64,000 nucleotides of DNA from Protea cynaroides (taxonomy: Eukaryota; Streptophyta; Magnoliopsida; Proteales; Proteaceae): positions 76,313,567 to 76,377,566 of the forward strand of contig CM053269.1 in assembly GCA_028583415.1 (NCBI GenBank), in the 5' to 3' direction. Below are positions 45,049 to 54,509 of the stretch, piece by piece; position 1 is the stretch's first letter; each line of letters begins with the position of its first letter. The translations under genes and the position numbers were made by a program. The notes below the pieces were generated by a model. It had not been told where the DNA came from. It ran no database searches and was given only the letters and a program-made list of their open reading frames with translations.

Positions 45049-47083
45049 TCAATGCTACAATTGTTATTAAAAAATGACTTACAATAAGGTGACCAAACAC
45101 TCAAGGATTGAAAAACCACCTAAACACATAGGCAATGCTTAGATGACCCCTTGATAGCTATGCAAGCAACAAGGCAATAAAGTCTAAGTGTGTGAAGGGG
45201 TGAGTCCCAACACCAATACTAAGTTACTATGAAATAAACTAGATCATGCTCAGTATCAACTAGAATAGTTTCATACCTTCTTTCCTTTTTGAGTTTTTGT
45301 CATGAATGGTGGAGGGTAACCCGTAACCTCTTCTTGTTCTTTGTAGGTCTTTTCAAGTACTTATTGTTTTTCATTTTTGATTTCTTTGGTACTTCTTAAG
45401 TTTCCCGAAGCAATAAATACGTTGAAGCACATATTGGTTAGTCTTATAGGGACATGGGAAAATCATAAGCCCTTTCCAACCACATCCACAATATACAGCA
45501 TTTGAAGATAATGGTGCTGATCAGTGATAACAAAACTTTACTTTAGTGGATCTACTTGGTCTATCCATGTGACCAATGTCAAGCCTATTACTCAATGCAC
45601 ATGTGATGTAGGCTAACCTAGGGTCTCTAGTTTAACCTACTCTTAAGACGATGAACTAACACAAATAATTATAAAATAAGCTATCTACGAGTAGGGACTG
45701 ATATGGACAGCAGCACATATACCATGCTTTAAGAGACAAGTACCAAAATAACCATATGTAAAGAATGATATAAAGCCAGGTAACATGATGAACTAAGCAA
45801 TAGTTAATTAGGTTTCATGTTATGTTCATAATAAACTATAGGTGAAGAAGTACTAACGTGCAAGAACTGTCAAAATTCCTAAACTAACAAGATTAAATAT
45901 CTAGTGACTAAATAAACCTATGAACATGCAAAACAGTAACTTTCCAATAATTAAAGAGATGAAACACTAACTACAACCTGCTAAATACGAAGGCTTAGCT
46001 GTAAAGAAACTTTTCACAATGCTAACCATGTTAGTAAGTACTAAACACGACTAGACTATGATAGAGATTGTGTGGAATAGACTTACAGCAAAGCATAGGT
46101 GTAACTGAAATAATAAACAGCAGAAACAATGGGAATAAACGATAACAAAAATAGATATGATAGCAAACCAGAAAACTAAAGGATGTAGACCTACTAGACT
46201 GAAGCAAAGAACCAGCTGTAATGGCGTTACAGCAGGGGGGCTGGGTTGTTTCTTATAACCAGAAAAAAAAACAGAAAAAGAAAAGGAAGAAGATTACTGC
46301 CGAGAGCAGTAATCAGGTAAGGGAACTTACTGGAAACAGAAAGAGAGAGGGGAGAGGAAGATAAGAGAGAAGGGCAGATTCAGAGGGGGAAGGGGATCGT
46401 ACCTGTCCACAGGAGAGAGAGAGAGAGAGAGAGGTATGAGGGATGTACCTGCAAAAGAGAAAGAGAAGACAGAGACGAGAGAGAGAACACACGAGAGCAA
46501 TGGCCTTTTTCTTTTCTTTAATCAATAATCATCTGAATTTCATTAATTAAAAGTCAGCCTTATGTCTACAGTCCTATGGACAATATAACTCTAAATACCA
46601 ATTAGAAACTAGAGGTCCTAAAGCAACTCAAATACTAGCTAAACAATCCCATGTCTAAAAGGGGAATGGGAGGCCCACCATAACAGAAACAAATAAAATA
46701 AATAAACAAAATAATAAGAAGACTAATCCTATGTCTAGAGGGGGTGGGGTCCACAATAAAAATATTAAAGAAATAACAGTAGAAAGCACCCACGCCTCTA
46801 ATAATTAAATAAAAAAAATAAAAAAAAATGGAATCCTAAATCTACAAGATGTCAATGTCCTCATCAACATGTTTTTCTAAAAGTCATTTCTACATTCCTA
46901 GCACCATTAGTAAATTAAGATTTACATTAAGTTTCCATAGAGAAATTACACTAATCTACTTTATTACACATAATTCACACAATGTTTCATTTATGTCCAA
47001 TTCTTATCATTTCTTTCTTTTTTATATTTATTTTTTCTTCATCACCCAATTCATTTATTTTTTTTATTGTTTGAATTATGCAG
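45049..47083 (+). other. Last part of TNL intron 2
   Basis: The first 550 bases parallel 32700-33330, with shared phrases around 'gtgag.cccaacacc', 'aagccctttcc.accacatc.acaat' and 'atttgaagat.a.ggtgctga'. The final 110 bases parallel the intron ends before 33446 and 63529. A (GA)n run lies at 46412-46433. No gene was found in between. Confidence 0.65.
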
Positions 47084-47888
47084 GAATGACCTGGCATTAA
47101 TATACAACATTGTTAAAGTGGTTAAGAGTGAACTGAGAAAGAGCCCCTTGACTGATTCTGCTAACCAGCTGGTTGGAATTGATTCTCAAGTAGAAAAAAT
47201 GATGAAATTGCTAAAAATTGAATCTAATGATACAAGGACTGTGGCGGGTATCCATGGCAAAACTTATGAGCCCCATCCAATGGATTTTAATGAAGATCTT
47301 CAACTTTTCAGCAAACATGCCTTCAAAAGGGACCAACCCCCAGAACATTTTTTGGATCTCTCACAAGAGGTTGTAAAAACTATTGGAACACATCCTTTGG
47401 CACTTGAGGTTATAGGTGCATCTTTATTTTGCCAAAAAAAACCAGCATGGAAGGACATGGTGGATAAGTTGAAAAATATTCAAAATGACGAAGTGCAGAA
47501 GAAGTTGAAAGATAGTCCAAATGAAGAACTGCAGAAAAAGTTGAAAGATATTCCAAATGAAGAACTGCAGAAAAAGTTGAGAATAAGTTATGATGGATTA
47601 AGTTGTGTACAGAAAGAGATTTTTCTTGATATTGCTTGTTTTTTCATTGGAATGGATAAGAATATTGTGTGTTACAGATGGGATGAGAACCTTTTTCCTA
47701 AAATAGGAATTAAAGTTCTTCGTCGGAAGTTATTGATTGAGATTGATGAAAACAATGAGCTAAGAATGCATGATCAACTTAGAGATCTCGGACGAAAAAT
47801 TGTTAATCAAGAAAATACTAAGATGCCCGGGAAAGGTAGTAGGTTGTGGTTGGAGCAGGATATCTTGGATGCATTGAAAACTCAAACG
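47084..47888 (+). CDS. TNL NB exon lacking the P-loop region
   Basis: The acceptor TTGAATTATGCAG ends at 47083. The exon begins like other NB exons of the family (VKSELRKSPLTD, LVGIDSQVEKMMKLL) up to VAGIHG. It then jumps near 47258 straight to KTYEPHPMDF, which normally follows RNBS-B. The P-loop, RNBS-A and kinase-2 motifs are therefore deleted, though the frame stays open. Downstream motifs remain: a GLPL-like HPLALEVIG, CFFIGMDKN, and the MHD motif (LRMHDQLRDLGR). Without a P-loop it could not bind nucleotide in the normal way. The probable donor is at 47889 (ACG/GTTGGT). Confidence 0.83.
47483..47581 (+). repeat. 36-base coding tandem repeat in the NB exon
   Basis: Twelve codons (NEELQKKLKDIP and close variants) are repeated nearly three times before RISYDGL. 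The duplication keeps the reading frame and lengthens the helical linker between the GLPL-like segment and the ARC2 region. Confidence 0.9.
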
Positions 47889-48395
47889 GTTGGTTTTTCA
47901 ATAAATTATCTGTTCACTTTATTTTGTGTTTCCAATCATTAATGATGCTTTCAAGCATAAGTTAGCTATATATTTTCAGCGAAAGAAATCAATCATTACA
48001 TTGTAAGGTTGGAAAAACCAAATAATTAGAAATGGTAGACATGGATGGTTCAATCCAGCGTCCACCTCACCATCCAAGTTTTGGTTTCAGCACAATACAA
48101 GAGTAAAATGGGGATCAAAACATTGTTGGTTTAGTACACAAACTAGGAAATGCTAGAATGTTAAACACTCCATTGTCACATATTAGTTGTTAGTGGCATT
48201 TTTCTACTCTCTTACAAAGTTGGATGTACTTCTCAATTTGAGTGATATTTTTATTTGGAGAAAGTTTCAAAGAGAAAGTAACCGCATTAAGATTCATTAT
48301 AACATGAAATCACCCATCACCATAGCCGTTGTGAATGTAAATTTTGATTCTACATAATATACTTCCGTACTTATTTAAGGTTCTTTGTTTTGCAG
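47889..48395 (+). other. TNL intron 3
   Basis: AT-rich; donor GTTGGT at 47889, acceptor TTTTGCAG ending at 48395. Both flanking codons join in phase 0. Nothing else was recognised. Confidence 0.65.
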
Positions 48396-48680
48396 GGACC
48401 TATGAAAGTTGAAGTACTCTGTCTTAAGGTTAGCAATACGCTATATGAAGATCCTTTGATGATTGAATGAGTCGCTGCAATGACTAATATAAGCTTACTT
48501 AAACTCGATTCTCAGGTTATTTCTCCAAACTTGATGCATTCTTTTTCAGAACTGAGATGGCTTAGTTTGAGAGGATGCGACGATACATCAGTTATACCAA
48601 CCAATCTACCAAAACTGGCTGTTCTTGATCTGTCATTTAGTAACATCACAAAGAGCTGGCCGGGTTGGAGCTATATCAAG
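48396..48680 (+). pseudogene. TNL exon 4: start of the LRR region, with an in-frame TGA
   Basis: The exon reads GPMKVEVLCLKVSNTLYED, the usual opening of the post-NB exon in TNLs. It reaches TGA at 48468-48470, then continues in the same frame (AAMTNISLLKLDS, FSELRWLSLRGC, LPKLAVLDLSFSN). The donor is at 48681 (AAG/GTCTTG). The TGA is the single frame-breaking change found in the modelled TNL; a few family codons next to it also seem lost. Confidence 0.82.
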
Positions 48681-48774
48681 GTCTTGAAGACTTCCCTCTA
48701 TTATTTCTTGCACTCAATCATACAATCTTTTAAACTTCAATTAATATCTAATAAGTTGTTGTTGTGTTATGCAG
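48681..48774 (+). other. TNL intron 4 (94 bases)
   Basis: Donor GTCTTG at 48681 and acceptor TGTGTTATGCAG ending at 48774; phase 0 on both sides, joining WSYIK to FVKTLKVLDL. Confidence 0.7.
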
Positions 48775-50709
48775 TTTGTGAAAACTCTCAAAGTTCTTGA
48801 TCTGAAACATTGTGTTAAACTATCCCGAACTCCTAACTTATCAGAAAATCTAGAGTTGGAGGTATTGCTTCTTCAAGGCTGTGTAAAATTGAAAGCATTC
48901 GACCAGTCCATTGATAATCTGAAGAGGTTAGTCATCTTGAACATGGAACGATGCAGGAAGCTGAAGTATCTCCCACCCAATATTTATAGGTTGAGTTCTC
49001 TTAAAAGACTTAACATCAGATCTACAGGAATCAACCAATTGCCAGATAACTTGCACTGCTTGAAGGCGTTAACGGAGCTTCTCATTGACGAGACTTCAAT
49101 AGAAAAGTTACCTGATTCAATGGGTAATTTGACAAACCTCAAAACCCTGAGTGCTGGAGGTTGTAAAATCCAGAAAGGAGGAATTCCTGATGATATTTGG
49201 AGACTGTCCTCTTTGGAGTCCTTGATCTTAAACGGAAACCAAATTCCTAGCCTACCGGAAACGGTATCTAGCTTTTGTTTGCTCCAAACACTTTCTTTAG
49301 CAAAGTGTACTGAACTTCAATCCCTCCCAGAGCTTCCTTCTAGTTTGAAATCCTTAGATGCTTCAGGTTGTGCAATAAAATCACTTCCATGTTTGTCAAA
49401 CTTAACAAATTTAGAAAAATTGTGCCTTGATAATTGTCAGAACCTGGTCAATATACCAAATCTTCCCTCAGGTCTGAGAAGCATGACTGCTACAGGTTGT
49501 GGATCTGTGACAGAAATATCAGGTTTTTCGGACATGAGAAATTTGGTGACATTATGTTTTGATGAGTGCAACAGCCTAGAAAGAACTGAAAACATTAAGG
49601 GATTAAATTCTCTGCCCATATTGGAGATAAGAAATTGTGGCTTATTGGGAAAAATGCCAAATCTACAGAGCTCTAAAAAATTGATGTCCTTAAAGTTCTT
49701 TAAAGTTGGCATATCTGGAATTGAAGACCTTGAGGCATTGGATTCCCTGGATCGATTAAATATAAGACATTGCAACTCATTGATAAAGATACGACTTCCG
49801 GTAAAACTACGGATTTTATATATCGATATCTGTAAGATGTTATCTGAGATTCGGGGTCTTGAGGTTTTGGAATCCTTGGAAGAAATAACAATTCGTTATT
49901 CCCCATCAGCATTACCACTCGTTTCAATTTGGAAGAACTTGAAATATCTAGACCTTTATAAGTGTGATTACATGGAGGTTCCAAGTGTTGACAGATTGGA
50001 GTCCTTGGAAGTATTGAAAATTTTCAAATGCAAATCAATGAAAATATTGTCAGATTTGTCGAACGTTACAAAGCTACGGGAATTACGCATTGAGCACTGT
50101 GAGGGGTTAAATAAGATTCAGGGATCTGATAGGCTGGAAATCCTAGAGGTCTTGATCATCAATGGATGCATTTCTATTGAAACATTACCATGTTTGTCAA
50201 AATTAAAGAAGTTGAGGATTCTATCAGCCGTCAAATGCCGGAAGTTAACTGAGATTCAAGGTGTAGAGGAGTTACAGTCCTTAGAGGAATTGAATATCAA
50301 TGAATGCATTTCTATTGAAACATTACCATGTCTATCAAAATTAAAGAAGTTGATGATTCTATCAGCTGTCAACTGCAGGAAGTTAACTGGGATTCAAGGT
50401 GCAGAGGAATTAGAATCCTTAAAGCTGTTGAAAATCAGTAAGTGCATTTCTATTGAAACATTATGTCTGGCAAAGTTAAAGAATTTGAAGAGAGTATTAG
50501 CCGTTAAATGCATGAACCTAACCGAGATTCAAGGTTTAGACGGATTGAAATCCTTAAATAAGTTGGATGTTCGTGGGTGCTTCTCTTTGAAATTATCAGA
50601 TCCATCAAGCCTAAGGAGATCAATGAGATTTGTTGACATTAATTCTGATGATAGCAGTAATGAAGTTCTTTCTGACTTGGAGAGTGATGATGATCCTTTG
50701 GACATTTGA
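48775..50709 (+). CDS. TNL exon 5: leucine-rich repeats and acidic C-terminus
   Basis: An open frame of 644 codons plus stop encodes irregular plant LRRs of the TNL type (for example LKRLVILNMERCRKLKYLP, LTNLEKLCLDNCQNL). In resistance receptors this part senses the ligand or holds the receptor off. The last third has a 46-codon unit repeated three times (50158-50568). The protein ends with an acidic tail (DINSDDSSNEVL, LESDDDPLDI). The exon is intact in itself, but upstream stop and P-loop loss argue that the gene no longer works as a classical TNL. Confidence 0.87.
   Translation, partial: FVKTLKVLDLKHCVKLSRTPNLSENLELEVLLLQGCVKLKAFDQSIDNLKRLVILNMERCRKLKYLPPNIYRLSSLKRLNIRSTGINQLPDNLHCLKALTELLIDETSIEKLPDSMGNLTNLKTLSAGGCKIQKGGIPDDIWRLSSLESLILNGNQIPSLPETVSSFCLLQTLSLAKCTELQSLPELPSSLKSLDASGCAIKSLPCLSNLTNLEKLCLDNCQNLVNIPNLPSGLRSMTATGCGSVTEISGFSDMRNLVTLCFDECNSLERTENIKGLNSLPILEIRNCGLLGKMPNLQSSKKLMSLKFFKVGISGIEDLEALDSLDRLNIRHCNSLIKIRLPVKLRILYIDICKMLSEIRGLEVLESLEEITIRYSPSALPLVSIWKNLKYLDLYKCDYMEVPSVDRLESLEVLKIFKCKSMKILSDLSNVTKLRELRIEHCEGLNKIQGSDRLEILEVLIINGCISIETLPCLSKLKKLRILSAVKCRKLTEIQGVEELQSLEELNINECISIETLPCLSKLKKLMILSAVNCRKLTGIQGAEELESLKLLKISKCISIETLCLAKLKNLKRVLAVKCMNLTEIQGLDGLKSLNKLDVRGCFSLKLSDPSSLRRSMRFVDINSDDSSNEVLSDLESDDDPLDI
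50158..50568 (+). repeat. 138-base (46-codon) tandem LRR repeat, three copies
   Basis: Each unit begins INGCISIETLPCLSKLKKL or a variant and ends near TEIQGVEELQSLEELN. Copies 1 and 2 are nearly the same; copy 3 has diverged more. They make two LRRs per unit and look like recent in-frame amplification. Confidence 0.92.
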
Positions 50710-52120
50710 GCTTTAGATCAGTGAAGAGATCTTCTTTGACCAATTGAACAGAGGTAGGAGGCCGTGAATGCCATTCATTACAAGTCTGACCTGGTCTTGG
50801 GTGGAGTTTCAACCCTCAGTCATTCCAGGTGCTTCTCTCTCTATTTGAACCTCTGTTTTCTCTACAGCTCTAATCCTCGCCCTTGCTATCTCCCAATACT
50901 TTTTTTATCTTTTATTATTATTGTTATTGTTATTATTATTTTTTTTATAAATTTTCTCCCTCTTCCACAGTTGTTGATGATTCAGATTTTTTTTCCCTTC
51001 AATTTTTAATTTATGGTTAAAGATGCTTATTAGTTAATTTTATCAGCAAGAAGGGGATGTTATGGGATGAATTCTTCTATTCCCTCCAACCACACCCCCC
51101 CTTTTTTTTTTTTTAAATAAATGACATAAGAGCTCCTCTAGCTTATGGGTATATATATTTGGCCAGAGGATGAATGGATGTCCAAAATTTTAACTTTTTT
51201 CCCTTTTATTAGATCAATGGTCACTATTACTATCCAGCTTCACCCAATTTCCAATCACCATTTAATCTATGCAGATTGGTTCATCTTTTGGAATATGTGG
51301 TTAGAAAATGTAAGGTACTTAACACATCCAATTTTAACTTTCCATCCAGTACAAATTTTTTTCTTAGGATATAATTTTTCCAATTTCTATTTCTACTCGG
51401 AACCAAATCAAATCTCAACCAAAGACAATGATTGACGTTGTAAAGCTACTGCAGTAACTAAACAATATAAGCCTGATTAATTGATGACTTGGATTAGTTC
51501 AAATGGGATCAAAATAAAATTTGAGCCATCAATTTTTATGATTTTTCGGATCTAAACCATCTATTTCTATTCAAAGTTGGGAGAGTGCATTGTAATGGCT
51601 AGAGTACCAGTACAAAAGAATGGATATATACCGAATGCATGCCAATACATGGGGTAGTTTTTTTATTCAATTATACTAAAATTTGACACATGGCTAATTT
51701 AGATCATGTCTGCTCTATCCAACGATCGGAATGAAAACATAATCTGTTCACGTGGAAAAATAAATGACTCATATATTATTGTTAGTTAAGCATTCAAATC
51801 ATGCTTGCTGCTATAAAATTCATGATCTTATAACTAACTGTACAATATACTTTGAGGCCTTGCACTGTTTAGTTTGGTTTGACCATGCTTGTGTTGCAGC
51901 CATAGTATTTTCAGTTATGAAATGGAAAGCAAAAAACCCATATATGACGTGACAATTTCGATGAGAGAAATCCTGTCCTTTTGGGTGGTCGCAGGGGCAT
52001 AAAGAGATGAGACAGTTTATAGGGAGAAAATGTAGATCTTAACTAATGCTTTATGGTCTTAGAAAAATTAAATTCCATATTACTTTAAACATTTGCATAA
52101 GAAACTTACATCAGTTCCTA
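50710..52120. other. Region downstream of the TNL, nothing recognised
   Basis: AT-rich, pyrimidine-rich near 50880-51000, with T runs near 51095-51115. It may contain the 3' UTR of the TNL. No gene is supported. Confidence 0.55.
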
Positions 52121-52122
52121 TT

Positions 52123-53085
52123 TTATTGGTTCTTCAGAAGAGATTTTTGTTTTGGATTTATACAAATTTTTATTTCTTAACAGAGGCGCATTTCTGATTT
52201 TATATCATCCCCACATCTTTTCTTCAGGTTATTACTTATTACAAGTCCTTTCGAAGTTCTTCACTCTGCTGAGAATTGCTGGTTTATTGCTTTGTTAAAG
52301 TAAACAAGCCATTGATTAGTGATGAAATTTAAGCAAAACATGTATATTACTATCTTATTGGTTCTTCATAAGCGATTGCTGTTTTGGATTTAGATAAATT
52401 TTCATTTCTTAACTGTCCTTATTGTATCTTCACCACTATCTTTTTTGTAAGGTTATTTTAAGTTCTTTTGGAGTTCTTGATTCTGTCGAGTTGTGAATCG
52501 CTTGCTTCTGGATTTGTTGAGGGAAACAAGCCATTGGTTAGTGAGGAAAGATATATCAAATAATGTCTGTTGCTGTTTAATTGGTAATCGGGAAGCGATT
52601 TCTGTTTTGGATTTAGATAAATTGTTATTTCTTAATAGATTAGCAGCTCTGATTTTAAATTTTCACCTCTATCTTTTGTTTTGTTATTTTTTTTTTCAGG
52701 TTATTACAAGTATTTTTGGACTTTTTGACTATGTTGAGTTACGAATTGTTGGTTTCTAGATTTGTTGAGGAAAACAAGCCATTAATTAGTGAAAAAAATT
52801 TAGCAAATCATGTTTGTGGCTATCTTATTGGTTCATTGGAAGTGATTTATGTTTTGGATTTAGATAGATCTTTATTTCTTAACAGAGTAGCAATTTTGAT
52901 TATATAATTTCACCACTATCTTTGGAAGCGATTTCTGCTTTGGATTTAGATAACTTTTTCTTTCATGGCAGAGTAGCAGTTCTGATTTTATGTCTTTACC
53001 AATATCTTTTTTAAGTTATTACAATTCCTTTTGCAGTTCGTGACTCAGAGTGAATTCAGGTTTCTGGTTTTGTTAGTGTAGAAAT
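52123..53085. repeat. ~230-base tandem array, four full units plus a partial
   Basis: The landmark 'gttttggattta' occurs at 52149, 52381, 52604, 52851 and (as gctttggattt) 52937, giving periods of about 232, 223, 247 and a shortened 86. Each unit also holds 'aaacaagccatt.attagtga' and 'ttatttcttaa.agag'. In one frame several units read a similar peptide (NKPLISE...VCGYLIG...VLDLD), but stops separate them. Confidence 0.85.
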
Positions 53086-53282
53086 TGTCATTCCTCCACC
53101 TTCACTACCATCCACTGTATTGAGATCATTCCAAGTTTAAGCAACAACCAGAAGAGGATGTAGTGACAAAGGAGGCAAAGCACAAGCACCTTGAATCTGT
53201 CATTAGCTCTTCTGCATCACCAAATTGAGGAAAGAAATAGATTTTGGTTTTGCCTTTTCAATTGTGGAACTAATAATGCTGG

Positions 53283-54505
53283 TGATCTTTATTGGAAAAT
53301 CATGGCTTACTCAACAGATGGTTTGGGTGGGTTTTCCCTATTTCATCCCCTATTACTGTTTTTTTTATGTTTGTGCTTGTAGAGAGAAAAATGCATTATA
53401 GAATTCTTGGGCTTTAACTGTCACATTTTCTATCCAGCTTATCATATTTTCCCTATGCTCTCTTTCTTAAGCACCCCCCCTCTAAATCACTCCCTTCCCA
53501 AGTATTCTACTGCTAGAGAATGAAGGATTGTGTCTCACTCCATGGAAACTCTTTTACCTTTAATACTAGAATACCCTTGAGCATTTGCTGAACATTCTAT
53601 TTGGATTTCCAGTGAGGAAGCTGACTCCACTGCCAATTAAGGATTCTTTTAGTGAGTCAAGAAGCCTAGCTGCGGTGCTGCTACCATTTTGTTATTTTTT
53701 TCTCGTCATCATCAGTAGACGAAGTAGCCACAAGGATGGAGGGATTTCTCGGATTGGAATGGTGGAAATGGCTTGCACTTCCATAATTGCTTTGTCACAT
53801 TCTTCAAGATTAGGGGGAAATACTTGGCTGTGGGATAAGAAGACATTAGAAATTCCTATGAAGGGACCTTGTGTCTAGTTCTGGAAACATGGTGACTGCA
53901 TATTGTGTACTAGTAGTTTGTAAACTGGAGATTGTTTTCAGTGAAGCCAACAAGTAGTGGAATCAGCCTAGTTTTACCCATTTATTGTATTTTCCTGGAA
54001 ACTGTAAAGAAAATTTAGCTACTTCACCTGGTTTAACAAAATTGTATCGACCCAATTTCTCTGTCAAGAGGATGATCTTTATTGGAAAATCATGACTTAC
54101 TTAGCAGATGGTTTAGGTGGGTTTTTCCTTATTCATCCCCTCTTTCTGTTTTTTTTTATGTTTGTGCTTTTAGAGAGAAAAATGCATTTTAGAATTCTTG
54201 GGCTTTGACGACTGTGACTTGTTTTCATCCACCTTATCATATTCCTATGGATTGGAATGGCTTGCCACATTCTTCAAGATTGCCTTGCCACATTCTTTAA
54301 GATTGGAATGAAATACTTGAATGAAGGATAACAAGCTGTTAGAGGTCACATGGCAATTCCTATGAAGAGACCTTGTGTGTAGTCCAGGAAACATAGTGAG
54401 TGCATATAGTGTATTAGTAGTTTGTAAACTTGGGAGTTTGTTTTCAGTGAAGCTAACGAGTACTGGAATCAACTTAGTTTTACCCATTTATTGTATTTTC
54501 ACGGT
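53283..54505. repeat. Direct duplication, ~790 bases apart
   Basis: Segment 53283-53450 matches 54073-54245 ('gatctttattggaaaatcatg.cttact...'). Segment 53755-53998 matches 54252-54505 ('ttgtaaact.gg.gattgttttcagtgaagc.aac'). The second copy has lost about 300 bases between the two blocks. There is no convincing ORF; a 97-codon frame at 53585-53878 spans part of the first copy. Confidence 0.8.
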
Positions 54506-54509
54506 TGGT

